Shown: positions 1 through 8,225 of the stretch, piece by piece
How the letters are laid out: each line of letters starts with the position of its first letter
Position numbering within the stretch: position 1 is the first letter of the stretch
IMG/VR virus record: IMGVR_UViG_3300023223_001311
Location: 1 to 39,270 of that record
Strand: one strand, 5' to 3'
DNA from: a virus
Length of the DNA: 39,270 nucleotides
Notes under the pieces: model-generated
Databases searched by the model: none
The model's input: the letters and a program-made list of their open reading frames with translations, nothing else
Told to the model about the DNA's origin: nothing
Program-made: the position numbers and the translations under genes

Positions 1-144
1 GACCCTCACCATGGCTGAAGAGATCGAACTCGAAACCCTTTACGAGCTGGACGAAGCCTACCACCGGCGGCGGAAGCTCTGGACGTATTTCGAGGCCATC
101 GGCCCGACCCGGCGGGAGCTGTACGCTAAGCATATGGAGTTTTT
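1..144. repeat. Left copy of 144-bp direct terminal repeat
   Basis: Bases 1-144 are identical to 39127-39270, so the ends overlap. The simplest reading is assembly of a circular or circularly permuted molecule. A true short terminal repeat is possible but less likely, because the repeat starts inside the terL start region and has no gene boundary of its own. Confidence 0.95.
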
Positions 145-1471
145 TGCGGCCGGGGCCGACCACACCTCCCGGCTTTTTCTTAAGGGCAATCGCGTCGGGG
201 GCACGGACGCGGGGTGCTGCGAAGCGGCGTACCATATGATCGGAGAGTATCCGGCATGGTGGCCTGGTAAGCGGTTCGACCATCCTACGGACTGGTGGGT
301 TGCGGGCGTCAATGGGGAATCAACCCGCAATACGTTGCAAGAAAAGTTGATGGGTACGGTAGATATCCGACATGCAGATGACCTGGGGACGGGCTTTATC
401 CCTGGCGCCAATCTGCTCCTCGATGGCATGCGGGGCAGACATGGGGTATCGGGAGGGATTGAATTTATCCCGGTGCGCCATAGCTCCGGTGGCACGTCGA
501 CGCTGGGCTTCAAGAGCTTTGAACAGGGGCACAAATCCTTTCAGGGAACCGCAAAGCACGGGATTCTCTTGGATGAACTTTGCCCGCTCGACGTGCTGAC
601 GGAGTGCACGATCCGTATTGCGGCAACCGGACGCTTTGAGGGTGGCATCCTGCTGTGGACGATTGCTCCAGAAGAAGGTTTGACTACCGGTATCCAAGTA
701 TTCCTACCGGAAGGGGAGATGCCCCAAGACGAGCAGACGGGCTCCCAGCATGTCACCATGGCCTCGTGGGACGATGTGCCCCATCTCACCCGGGAGACGC
801 GGGAAGCCATGGAGGCGGCGATCCCTGCGTACCAACTCGATGCCCGCAAGCTGGGGCGGCCGATGTTGGGCTCGGGCGTGGTCTATCCGATTGCCAGAGA
901 GCGGTATTTGTGTGAGCCGTTCAAGATCCCGGATCACTGGCGACGCGGGTATGGCATGGATGTCGGGTGGAACTGGACGGCGGTGGGCTGGTATGCGTAT
1001 GATGATGAGACGGACACCTGGTACAATTACTATGTGTACAAGGCGGGGAAAGCCGAGCTATCGACCCATGCCCATGCTATCCAGTCGGTAGGCGACTGGA
1101 TACCCGGCGTGATTGATCCGGCGGCTAACGGACGGTCTCAGTCTGATGGCCAACAATTGCTGCAGCAGTATCGGGCGCTGGGCCTGCATATTACCCCTGC
1201 CAAGAATGCGGTGGAGTCCGGGATCTATGAAGTGTTCCAGCGCTTGTCGACCAGTCGGCTCAAGATTTTTGACAATCTGGCGCCCATTGAAGCCGAGCGG
1301 CGCACGTATGCTCGGGACAAGGTGGGCCATATCATCAAAGACAATGATCATTTAATGGATCAGGAACGCTACTTTTTCAATTCAGGCATTCACACGGCGA
1401 AGCAGAAGCCGGTAGTCCGCGCTACGCAAGAGCCTCGGTCGCGTGTGGCGGGCGGATGGGGGAGCGTATGA
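11..1471 (+). CDS. terL: Terminase large subunit (packaging ATPase/nuclease)
   Basis: Motor of DNA packaging: it docks on the portal, pumps DNA using ATP and cuts concatemers. The ATPase region has a Walker-A-like KGNRVGGTD at residues 58-66 and Walker B ILLDE at 185-189. The RNase-H-like nuclease has acidic residues in GMDVGW (D317), VIDP (D369) and DNDHLMD (D446/D450). At 486 aa the length is normal for the family. The usual Walker A lysine (NRVGKT in relatives) is Gly64 here. Closing the circle exposes an in-frame ATG four codons upstream (39125) with GGGAG about 9 nt before it, so the real start is probably there (490 aa). TerS and a zinc-ribbon gene lie just upstream. The stop overlaps the next start as ATGA. 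Confidence 0.95.
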   Translation: MAEEIELETLYELDEAYHRRRKLWTYFEAIGPTRRELYAKHMEFFAAGADHTSRLFLKGNRVGGTDAGCCEAAYHMIGEYPAWWPGKRFDHPTDWWVAGVNGESTRNTLQEKLMGTVDIRHADDLGTGFIPGANLLLDGMRGRHGVSGGIEFIPVRHSSGGTSTLGFKSFEQGHKSFQGTAKHGILLDELCPLDVLTECTIRIAATGRFEGGILLWTIAPEEGLTTGIQVFLPEGEMPQDEQTGSQHVTMASWDDVPHLTRETREAMEAAIPAYQLDARKLGRPMLGSGVVYPIARERYLCEPFKIPDHWRRGYGMDVGWNWTAVGWYAYDDETDTWYNYYVYKAGKAELSTHAHAIQSVGDWIPGVIDPAANGRSQSDGQQLLQQYRALGLHITPAKNAVESGIYEVFQRLSTSRLKIFDNLAPIEAERRTYARDKVGHIIKDNDHLMDQERYFFNSGIHTAKQKPVVRATQEPRSRVAGGWGSV

Positions 1472-1638
1472 TTTGTATCTTTTGCAAAACATGTCACGAT
1501 CTTATTAGCCCGTATTCCCCACATGCACGGCAATGTCCACACAAAGAACGTATGAAAAAAGAGGCTGTGAGGATGGCCGAACATAACGCCCTCATAGCGA
1601 GATTGCGAAGGGGTGACACGGAGAGGAGCAGCGTATGA
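1468..1638 (+). CDS. Small Cys-rich protein, probable zinc ribbon
   Basis: 56 aa, beginning MICIFCKTCHDL and continuing to a later Cys-Pro-His, so three or four Cys/His ligands could bind one zinc. The start at 1468 is chosen because its ATGA overlaps the terL stop and a GGGGGAG SD lies just upstream; an ATG at 1456 would place that SD inside the gene. The second half is basic and helical. No family was recognised. It is one of many mini zinc-binding proteins in this genome and is probably translated with terL. Confidence 0.6.
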   Translation: MICIFCKTCHDLISPYSPHARQCPHKERMKKEAVRMAEHNALIARLRRGDTERSSV

Positions 1639-1880
1639 TGGCCTACGGCGAATGCGTCCGCTTTGATGGTGGCACGTTGCAATGGGAATTTGTTGCCAAC
1701 TGGGCACGTACCCCCTATTCTTGCTATGCAGGCGCCATGATTCTTGAGGGGAAGGGCCTTGAGACAGCCACGGACTTTCCGCGCTTTGAGGCTGTGGAGG
1801 ATGCGCGTCAGCGCTTATGGAAGGCTTACTACGCTTCTTGCCCAACTCCGGCATTAGGCGCTCACGTGGCATACGTTTAG
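1635..1880 (+). CDS. Hypothetical 81-aa protein
   Basis: Begins MMAYGECVRFDGG, overlaps the previous stop by ATGA and has GAGAGGAG about 8 nt upstream. Trp/Tyr-rich segments (WEFVANWARTPYSCYAG and LWKAYYASC) suggest a small folded beta/alpha protein. No membrane segment and no recognised family. It lies between terL and portal, where phages often carry small accessory genes. Confidence 0.6.
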   Translation: MMAYGECVRFDGGTLQWEFVANWARTPYSCYAGAMILEGKGLETATDFPRFEAVEDARQRLWKAYYASCPTPALGAHVAYV

Positions 1881-1889
1881 GAGCAAAAT

Positions 1890-2198
1890 ATGACCGAAGA
1901 AGAGATGGTATATGCTAGCGTTCGGGCGGTCGTGGAACTGGACCAAGACCCTGAAGCGGAGGAACGAGGGCTGCGCGTCATGATGCAAAATTGTGTCGGA
2001 ATGCGTGCACGATACCCTACCCCGCATCCGTTGCGCTCCGCGCTCTCTGCGTGCATTGGCGCACTGAGTAAGGCGGTGGCGGTCTATGCGCCCTATCTGC
2101 CTCCTGTGTATGGCGTCAAGGATGGGGGCGATGCCGCCCCGCCCTATCTGCCTCCTGCGTATAGCATAAAGGATGGGGACGATGCCGCACCGGCCTAA
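1890..2198 (+). CDS. Hypothetical 102-aa protein with C-terminal Pro/Tyr repeat
   Basis: The acidic N-terminus (MTEEEMVYASVRAVVELDQD) is probably helical. The C-terminus carries two copies of a unit of about 17 residues, PYLPPVYGVKDGGDAAP and PYLPPAYSIKDGDDAAP, also visible as a DNA repeat near 2090-2190. The 3' end overlaps the portal start, giving translational coupling. Function not recognised; the repeated PYLPP.Y could be a short binding motif. Confidence 0.6.
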   Translation: MTEEEMVYASVRAVVELDQDPEAEERGLRVMMQNCVGMRARYPTPHPLRSALSACIGALSKAVAVYAPYLPPVYGVKDGGDAAPPYLPPAYSIKDGDDAAPA

Positions 2199-4242
2199 AC
2201 TCTCGAATGAGGACATTTGCACCCAAGCGCGGGACCACATGAAGGAGGTAGGTGAGCGAGAGAACCTCTATCGTATACGAGCACTAGAAGAGCTGCGATT
2301 CAGTCATGGCGATCAGTGGGAAGACACGTATCGTCAACTGCGCGAGAGTGGGCCTAATCCTCGTCTGTGCCTGACGATTAACCGGACTGAGGCAATGATT
2401 TTCCAAGAAATCAACGCCTTTCGCCAGAATCGGCCAGCGATTCGTGTACGTGCCACAACGAACGCTGACAAGGGCCTAGAGACTGCGCAGGTGCTTGCAG
2501 GGATTATTAAGCGGATCGAGCAGGAAAATAACGCGGATATCGTCTACGAGACGTCGGTAGATCACCAATTTCGCATCGGGCGCGGCTGGTATCGAATTAT
2601 CTTAGAGTTTGCAGACGAAATGTCGTTTGACTTGGTGCCAAGACTTGTACGGGTGCGCGACTGGAATAGTGTGTATCTGGACCCGCTCTGCCTTGAGCCA
2701 GATGGGGCTGGCTCCCAGTGGGGCTTTGTCGTGGAGGATATGAGCCATGAGGAATTTCGGCGGCAATATCCCGGGAAGGCCATCGTGGACTACGCACCGT
2801 TGGCGCAGGACACGCGGTTTCAGGGCTGGATTACGGCAGACACCGTGCGAGTAGCCGAGTATTTCTATGTTGAGAAGAACACAGAAAAGATTGTGCAATT
2901 GAATGATGGATCTGTCTTTAAGGCGAGCGAGCTGCCCTCGGAGCTTCCCGAGAGCGTCAAGATCGTCAATAATCGTATGGCAACCTTTGAGCAGATTTGG
3001 CATGTCAAGTTGAGTGGGGCTGAAGTTCTCGATGCACCGTGGGCTTGGCCAGGTAAAGATATTCCCATTATCCCGGTCATCGGTGTGGAAGAAGATATCA
3101 ATGGATTGATAGCCTACAAGGGGATGACGCACAATCTTATTGACCCCCAGCGGATTTTCAACTTTGAAGCCACGATTGAAGTGGAGACAGTCGCGCTGGC
3201 TCCGCGTGCGCCATGGGTCGCGGCTGAGGGTAGTTTCCAGGGCCACGAAACAGAGTGGCGGGATTCCAATATCTCGAATGCACCCTATTTGGAGCACGCC
3301 ATTGTGATGACGCCGGACGGCCAAGGCGTCATGCCGCCGCCGCGTCGGGAGGTGGCCGAGCCGCCTATCCAAGCGTTGGCTCTGTTGCGCGCACAGGCCG
3401 CAGAGGATATGCGGGCGGTTTCCGGCGTGCATCAGCCTACGATGGGTGAGCTTCCCCAGGGGCGTCTTCCTGAGAGCGGCGAAGCGTTGCGACGTTTGCA
3501 GCACCGGGGCGACATCACCAACGCGCATTTTCCGGGCAATGCCCACCGCTCCATCCGGCAAGGTGGTAGGATTCTGCTCGACCTGATCACAAAGTTGTAC
3601 ACGCAAAAGCGGGTTGTCAGTATCATTGGCCTGGATGATAAAGAGGACGTGGTTACCATTAACGAAGAATTTACCAATAAAGACGGACAGAAGAAGTTCT
3701 TTGACTTGAGCGCGTCCAAATTCGAGGCAACGATTGACACTGGCCCGAGCCTGGCCACACAACGGCAGGATTCCGCGGACAGCCTTATTAAGACGACAAC
3801 GGCGTACCCTGACTCTGGTCCGGTGTTAGCGGATATTATTGTGCGGAACCTGGACTTTCCCGATGCCCAGGAAGCGTCTGACCGGCTGAAGCGCATGGTG
3901 CCGGTGCAGGCACTGGGGACGGACGATGAGCCGAGCCCGCAGCAGCTTGCAGCGCAGGTGCAGCAGCAAACGCAGCAGTTGAAACAGCTCAATGCCTACG
4001 CTGAAGAACGGGAACAGGAAACGAAACAGCTCCGTACGCAGATGCAGAGCCAGCAACTGGCGCTTGACGATAAGACACGGGATTATACGATAGAACTGGG
4101 TAAACTGGAAATCCAACGCGACCAGCTCGCGCAGAAGACGGCCGCTGACAACCGGAAGCTTGATATTGAGGCACAGACGAAAGAACGCGGCTTGGATATT
4201 GAGGAGGCGGAACTGGTGATTGACGCAGCGCAAGGGGGCTGA
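2182..4242 (+). CDS. Portal protein (P22-like)
   Basis: Dodecameric portal ring through which DNA enters and leaves the head. The N-terminal third has the P22-type pattern: a GDQW motif near residue 40, then LTINRTEAMIFQEINAFRQNRPAIRV-like sequence and a basic segment before IGRGWYRI. The C-terminal 120 residues are Gln/Glu-rich coiled coil, like the P22 portal barrel. About 686 aa against 725 in P22. ATG 2182 is preferred to ATG 2173 because AAGGA at 2169 is about 8 nt from 2182 but touches 2173. Gene order TerL-portal-scaffold-coat supports the call. Confidence 0.9.
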   Translation: MPHRPKLSNEDICTQARDHMKEVGERENLYRIRALEELRFSHGDQWEDTYRQLRESGPNPRLCLTINRTEAMIFQEINAFRQNRPAIRVRATTNADKGLETAQVLAGIIKRIEQENNADIVYETSVDHQFRIGRGWYRIILEFADEMSFDLVPRLVRVRDWNSVYLDPLCLEPDGAGSQWGFVVEDMSHEEFRRQYPGKAIVDYAPLAQDTRFQGWITADTVRVAEYFYVEKNTEKIVQLNDGSVFKASELPSELPESVKIVNNRMATFEQIWHVKLSGAEVLDAPWAWPGKDIPIIPVIGVEEDINGLIAYKGMTHNLIDPQRIFNFEATIEVETVALAPRAPWVAAEGSFQGHETEWRDSNISNAPYLEHAIVMTPDGQGVMPPPRREVAEPPIQALALLRAQAAEDMRAVSGVHQPTMGELPQGRLPESGEALRRLQHRGDITNAHFPGNAHRSIRQGGRILLDLITKLYTQKRVVSIIGLDDKEDVVTINEEFTNKDGQKKFFDLSASKFEATIDTGPSLATQRQDSADSLIKTTTAYPDSGPVLADIIVRNLDFPDAQEASDRLKRMVPVQALGTDDEPSPQQLAAQVQQQTQQLKQLNAYAEEREQETKQLRTQMQSQQLALDDKTRDYTIELGKLEIQRDQLAQKTAADNRKLDIEAQTKERGLDIEEAELVIDAAQGG

Positions 4243-4247
4243 GATGG
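4231..4247 (+). repeat. Junction repeat, copy 1 (stop + SD + start)
   Basis: A 17-bp sequence (caagggggctgagatgg) covers the last codons of portal (Gln-Gly-Gly-stop), the SD and the next ATG. It recurs exactly at 4496-4512. Confidence 0.8.
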
Positions 4248-4507
4248 AAATCCCTGTAGTCCTAACATCTGTACGTGAGAAAGTCAATTCTGGCCGGGCG
4301 ACCATCGTTTTTGATTCTGCCAGAGACGAATACCGTGTTCGCACCTTTGATCTGTTGAAACAAGAATCCATAAGCCATCCTTTGCCCGATGCGTTACAAG
4401 CACAGTTCCTTGCAGAAAATTTAGCACCGGCGGAAGTAGAAAGTAGTTTATTGTATCACTTGTGGCTAACGTTTCAGGAGAGCCCAGACGCGGTACAAGG
4501 GGGCTGA
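4244..4507 (+). CDS. Hypothetical 87-aa protein
   Basis: Begins MEIPVVLTSVREKVNSG. The start is set by AAGGGGG 5-6 nt upstream and 1-nt spacing from the portal stop. Predominantly beta N-terminal half, helical C-terminal half (LPDALQAQFLAENLAPAEVESSLLYHLW). It ends in QGG like the portal protein because both genes end in the same 17-bp junction sequence. No family recognised; the position suggests a head accessory role. Confidence 0.65.
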   Translation: MEIPVVLTSVREKVNSGRATIVFDSARDEYRVRTFDLLKQESISHPLPDALQAQFLAENLAPAEVESSLLYHLWLTFQESPDAVQGG

Positions 4508-4512
4508 GATGG
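4496..4512 (+). repeat. Junction repeat, copy 2 (stop + SD + start)
   Basis: Exact copy of 4231-4247, again spanning a Gln-Gly-Gly-stop, the SD and the ATG of the following gene. Confidence 0.8.
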
Positions 4513-4715
4513 CGCATTTAATAAACTTTGATGAACCGCCTGAGCAGTGGATAGAAATTCCAAAAGAGTGGCACGATAGGACATTTGACTTTATGCCTAT
4601 CCCGGTGCTTTCCCATCCGCAACAGCTTGGGCAATCTAATGTGTACGACCCACGTTTTGCAGTTAGTACCCGTCTCTCCGACTCGCACGCGGAGCAAGAC
4701 GCCTTAGAGGAGTAA
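4509..4715 (+). CDS. Hypothetical 68-aa protein
   Basis: Begins MAHLINFDEPPEQW, with AAGGGGG upstream in the repeated junction. The sequence is Pro/Trp/Phe-rich early (EWHDRTFDFMPIPVL) and acidic at the end (HAEQDALEE). No transmembrane segment, no Cys pair and no family recognised. It lies immediately before the scaffold candidate, so it may be a minor head or assembly factor. Confidence 0.6.
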   Translation: MAHLINFDEPPEQWIEIPKEWHDRTFDFMPIPVLSHPQQLGQSNVYDPRFAVSTRLSDSHAEQDALEE

Positions 4716-4722
4716 GTGCGCC

Positions 4723-5709
4723 ATGGCTGATGAAGCCCAAGTCACGTTCGGTGGTGTCACCATCACCTCCACGACCGAGGACCAGGTCGCGCTTGATACC
4801 GTGCTGGCTGTTCCCGAGTCGCCTGACCCTGACGTAACGCCCGCAGTGGCGCCCGCAGTACCCACGCCTCCTAAAACGGAGACGCCTGCAGTACCCACGC
4901 CTCCTGTAACGGAGACGCCCGCAGTACCCACGCCTCCTAAAACGGAGACGCCCGCAGTACCCACGCCTCCTAAAAAGGAGACGTCTGAAGAGTATGGAGG
5001 CCGCGCCCGTGACCGCATAAACGGGATGACGGCGACGATGCGAGAACAAGACCGGCGTATCGCAGAATTAGAAGGGCAATTAGCAACGCAGCAAGCGGCG
5101 GTACCCTCGCCAGAACCTGCTGCAATGCCCAGCTCGACTGATTTTATTGATAACGCCGATGGGTATATACAGGCGTTGGCGGCCTCTGAGGCGACAAACG
5201 CGACACACGCAGCGTTGGCTGCAGATCGGGAACAACGCCAGGTGGCACAGCAAGCCACGAAGGCGGAACAGGTACAGAGTCGGTGGAATCAAGGAATACA
5301 AGAGATGCGGGCGCGCCATACCGACTATGACGCACTGACGCAGCAGGCAGGAACGACAGAAACCCTCGGGCAAAGCGCGCTCAACCAAGTGCTGGGGCAT
5401 TTGGTGGAGACACCGCAAGGCCCGGAAGTTTTGCATAGTCTGCTGTCCGAACCAGGGGCGCTCACTCGGGTGGGCGCCATGTCGCATCTTGACCAGGTCC
5501 GCGACTTTGCGGTACGGGCCTCGCGTGTTGGGGGGATTCCGGCAGTGATACCTGCGCCCTCGACACCTGCGGTGCCTGGTGTGCTGCCTGTCACTCCACC
5601 GATTCCCCCGGTCAATCCCGGTGCTGCGCACGTTCCGAAATCGCCGGATGAGATGACGCCCAGCGAGTATGACAAGTGGGCAAACCAAAACAATATACGT
5701 ACCGGTTAA
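4723..5709 (+). CDS. Putative scaffolding protein
   Basis: 328 aa, low complexity and probably elongated. Residues about 45-87 are 11-aa PTPPKTETPAV repeats; residues about 88-130 form an Arg/Glu coiled coil (RDRINGMTATMREQDRRIAELEG); an Ala/Gln helical region follows; a Pro-rich linker leads to a C-terminal tail with SPDEMTPSEYDKWANQ. The position directly before the coat gene, size near P22 scaffold (about 303 aa) and a helical C-terminus fit an internal scaffold that is removed on maturation. No sequence family was recognised directly, so the call rests on context and architecture. Confidence 0.65.
   Translation: MADEAQVTFGGVTITSTTEDQVALDTVLAVPESPDPDVTPAVAPAVPTPPKTETPAVPTPPVTETPAVPTPPKTETPAVPTPPKKETSEEYGGRARDRINGMTATMREQDRRIAELEGQLATQQAAVPSPEPAAMPSSTDFIDNADGYIQALAASEATNATHAALAADREQRQVAQQATKAEQVQSRWNQGIQEMRARHTDYDALTQQAGTTETLGQSALNQVLGHLVETPQGPEVLHSLLSEPGALTRVGAMSHLDQVRDFAVRASRVGGIPAVIPAPSTPAVPGVLPVTPPIPPVNPGAAHVPKSPDEMTPSEYDKWANQNNIRTG
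4861..4983 (+). repeat. 33-bp tandem repeat inside scaffold gene
   Basis: Units begin at 4861, 4894, 4927 and 4960 (the last is 24 bp), each encoding PTPPKTETPAV with minor changes. Near-identity at the DNA level implies recent expansion by slippage or unequal exchange. Confidence 0.9.
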
Positions 5710-5735
5710 GGTTTGCCCCCTGAACGAGGGGAACC

Positions 5736-6974
5736 ATGGCAGAAGTAACCAATACTCTATTAACGATTGCGATGATTACCAATCAGGTGGCAAGGGTCTT
5801 AAGGAATAACCTTTCCGCCACACGCTTTGTGACTCTCCGGTATGATGACCGGTTTGCAAACAGTGGAGGAAAGATAGGACAAAGTCTCGATATTCGGCTC
5901 CCGGCGAAGCACACATCCACACCGGGGACGGCGTGGGTTCCGCAAGCTCACGTAGAAGAGTTTGCAACCTTAACGTTACAGCAAGAGCATGTGCCGATGC
6001 TGTTTTCGACAAACGACCTGCTCCTTGACATTAACTCTTTTTCGGCACAGGTTATCGAACCTGCGATTGCACCGCTCGCCAACGCCATCGATCAATCGGT
6101 GTGTGATCTGTCCATTGGCGTGTACAACCAGGTGGGCATACCGGGCACGCCGCCCGCTAATACCGATATCTTTCTCGATGGGGGCGTGCTCCTGGACTTT
6201 GAGGGCGTGCCCAAGGGAAAAATGCGGGCCGCACTGGTCGATCCCAGGGCGGAAGCCCAAGTGATCAAGGGATCACGGGGCTTGTTTAATGCCCAAGCCA
6301 CCATTGCTCGGCAGTTTACCGAAGGGAGCATGAGCGGCCCGAACCTGGTGAGCGGGTTTCGGTGGGAGATGGATCAGAATATGCGGGTGCATACGGCAGG
6401 TAACTTTGTAGGCACGCCTGTGACAGAAGCAACGCAGGTCGAAGGCGCCTCACAGCTTGTGTGTGACGGGTTTACTGTTACGGTGGCCACGGTCAAAAAA
6501 GGCGACCGGTTTACCTTGGGCACGCTGGGAGCCGACGGCATTAACATGGTGCGGGCGCAAAGCCTGAGCGATGCGGGCACGTTGCGGACGTTTGTTGTGA
6601 CTGCGGATGGCACCGCAGACGGGACGGGAGACTTGACGATTCAAATCGAGCCGCCACTCATAACAACCGGGCCGCGTCAGACCATTGTAGGGCTTCCTGC
6701 TGACGGGGTTGCCCTCAATTTTCTCGGCGCGCCAAACGCGACAAGCGTGGAAAACATGGTGTTCCATCCAGAAGCCATCGGTCTGGCCTTCGTCGACTTG
6801 CCCTTGCCGCGTGGCGTGCATATGGCATCACGAGTGCAGGATAAGGAGATGGGCATGGCCTTCACATTCATTCAGGATTTTCGGGCGGACACGTACGATT
6901 ATATAAGCCGCGTGGACGCACTGTGGGGCGTGGTGCTCCAACGACCTGAAATGGCCACGATCGTCTATGGGTAA
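5736..6974 (+). CDS. Major capsid (coat) protein, P22-like
   Basis: 412 aa against 430 in P22. An N-terminal helix (LLTIAMITNQVARVLRNNL) is followed by the HK97-type E-loop and P-domain region. A central inserted beta domain (about residues 225-330) includes VKKGDRFTLGTLGADG and VENMVFHPEAIGLAFVDLPLP, which match the P22 coat family pattern. The C-terminus (SRVDALWGVVLQRPEMATIVYG) resembles the family ending ALWYGVNATRPE. The SD GAGGGGAACC lies just before ATG 5736. Placement after scaffold supports the assignment. Confidence 0.9.
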   Translation: MAEVTNTLLTIAMITNQVARVLRNNLSATRFVTLRYDDRFANSGGKIGQSLDIRLPAKHTSTPGTAWVPQAHVEEFATLTLQQEHVPMLFSTNDLLLDINSFSAQVIEPAIAPLANAIDQSVCDLSIGVYNQVGIPGTPPANTDIFLDGGVLLDFEGVPKGKMRAALVDPRAEAQVIKGSRGLFNAQATIARQFTEGSMSGPNLVSGFRWEMDQNMRVHTAGNFVGTPVTEATQVEGASQLVCDGFTVTVATVKKGDRFTLGTLGADGINMVRAQSLSDAGTLRTFVVTADGTADGTGDLTIQIEPPLITTGPRQTIVGLPADGVALNFLGAPNATSVENMVFHPEAIGLAFVDLPLPRGVHMASRVQDKEMGMAFTFIQDFRADTYDYISRVDALWGVVLQRPEMATIVYG

Positions 6975-7328
6975 ATGACTATGCCACCGCTCCAACCGCA
7001 TGACCCACGTGTCCGCTATCGGCCTGGGGTGAAAGCCTGGTGTGACAACCAAGCTGCAGAGGACACGCTAGGTAGCGGTTGGAGCAGGTCTCCACAGCCT
7101 CTTTCCGAGATAGAGGCGCCCACAATGTCAGGGAATGTAGAGCTTAACATCTCTGCCATCTTGGCAACGGTGCTTCCAGAACGTGTGATTTTTCCGCCCC
7201 TTGAACCAGGGGAAACGGTGATAGAGGGGCCGGTTGACAATATTGTGACGATTGGGCGAAGTACCACTGCTGCCCCGAAACGTAAGCGGGGGCGGCCCAG
7301 GAAAGTACCAGATGGCAACAGTACGTGA
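6975..7328 (+). CDS. Hypothetical 117-aa protein with C-terminal AT-hook-like tail
   Basis: Starts directly after the coat stop (TAAATG); a second ATG lies two codons in. The middle, NVELNISAILATVLPERVIFPPLEPGETVIEG, looks beta-rich. The C-terminus is KRKRGRPRKVPDG, an AT-hook-like RGRPRK that could touch minor-groove DNA. The 3' end overlaps the next gene by 17 nt. Head decoration, DNA-contacting head completion or a simple basic tail are all possible. Confidence 0.6.
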   Translation: MTMPPLQPHDPRVRYRPGVKAWCDNQAAEDTLGSGWSRSPQPLSEIEAPTMSGNVELNISAILATVLPERVIFPPLEPGETVIEGPVDNIVTIGRSTTAAPKRKRGRPRKVPDGNST

Positions 7329-8031
7329 TTTAATTACACGGTCCTTGAGGACTCTGGGGGCCACGTCGCTTGGCGAACTCCCAACAGCCGATGAGGCTGA
7401 GAGTGCCCGGGCAATTGCGGATGAGATGCTTGAGAGTTGGAGCCTCGAAAGCCTCATGGTGTTCACCATGCCCGAGGTGGTGCAAACACTGGTCCCAGGC
7501 AAGGCTACCTACACCTGGGGACCGGGCGGGGATTGGAATCTGGCGCGACCGAATCGGGTGGATAGTGTGTCGTTTCGGTTTGTGTCCAGCGGGACGAAGT
7601 GGCCGGTGACCATCCTGACGGACTTGCAGCACCGCACGATCCCGGTACCACAGACCACGAGTAGCGTCACCTGGTATATCTATTTTGATGATGCGTATCC
7701 CGTGCTGAATGCGACGGTGTTTCCGGTGCCGACCGAAGCGAACGAGCTGTTTCTGTATCCCTGGGAAGCCCTGCAACGATTCCCTGACCTCGATACCGTC
7801 CTGGCGTTCCCCCCGGGCTATGCAGCGGCTTTACGCTACAACTTGGCAGAGTGGTTGGCGCCAGAACACGAGGTAGACGTACTGCCGCCGAGGCTGGCCC
7901 TATTGGCTGCACAGACAAAGCGTGTGATCAAGACGAACAATAGTCCCCGGGAAGTGATGTCTCTGGATAGCCGCTTGCCGGGTGGCTTACGCACGTATGG
8001 GTATAACCGGGCATTGAGGGCGTATCGCTAA
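7312..8031 (+). CDS. Head-to-tail adaptor / neck protein (P22 gp4-like role)
   Basis: 239 aa beginning MATVRDLITRSLRTLGA, with AGGAA about 8 nt upstream and overlapping the previous gene. The N-terminal helical hairpin (residues 1-42, ending ADEMLESW) is the pattern of neck adaptors that bind below the portal. A central beta domain follows, then FPPGYAAALRYNLAEWLAPEHE (about 160-185), a common motif in this type of neck protein. It lies between coat and the gp10-like gene, as in P22. It is longer than P22 gp4 (166 aa). Confidence 0.65.
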   Translation: MATVRDLITRSLRTLGATSLGELPTADEAESARAIADEMLESWSLESLMVFTMPEVVQTLVPGKATYTWGPGGDWNLARPNRVDSVSFRFVSSGTKWPVTILTDLQHRTIPVPQTTSSVTWYIYFDDAYPVLNATVFPVPTEANELFLYPWEALQRFPDLDTVLAFPPGYAAALRYNLAEWLAPEHEVDVLPPRLALLAAQTKRVIKTNNSPREVMSLDSRLPGGLRTYGYNRALRAYR

Positions 8032-8032
8032 T

Positions 8033-8224
8033 ATGGAATCTCATGTATGTAGTTTTCGTGACTGTGACGCCATGACGACCCCAAAGACTGGTGCCGTGGG
8101 ATGGCTGGTTTTGGAAGCTCCAGGCCAGTGCTATGAGCGGTATTTTTTTTGCCCAACCTGTAAACTGAGACTGCAGAGCGAAGAAGAAATGCACGCTTCT
8201 GCGCCCGTATCAACTGAGGGCTAG
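8033..8224 (+). CDS. Small CxxC zinc-binding protein
   Basis: 63 aa. VCSFRDCD near the start and FFCPTCKLRLQ near residue 40 supply four Cys for one zinc site. It sits in a one-nucleotide gap between two neck genes and has weak SD context, so translation is probably coupled. Function not recognised. Confidence 0.6.
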   Translation: MESHVCSFRDCDAMTTPKTGAVGWLVLEAPGQCYERYFFCPTCKLRLQSEEEMHASAPVSTEG

Positions 8225-8225
8225 C

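Noticed and set aside
2602-3762. 386-aa open frame antisense to the portal gene
   Set aside because: No SD, shadow of a clear P22-like portal gene, and Arg/His/Cys-rich composition typical of antisense frames.
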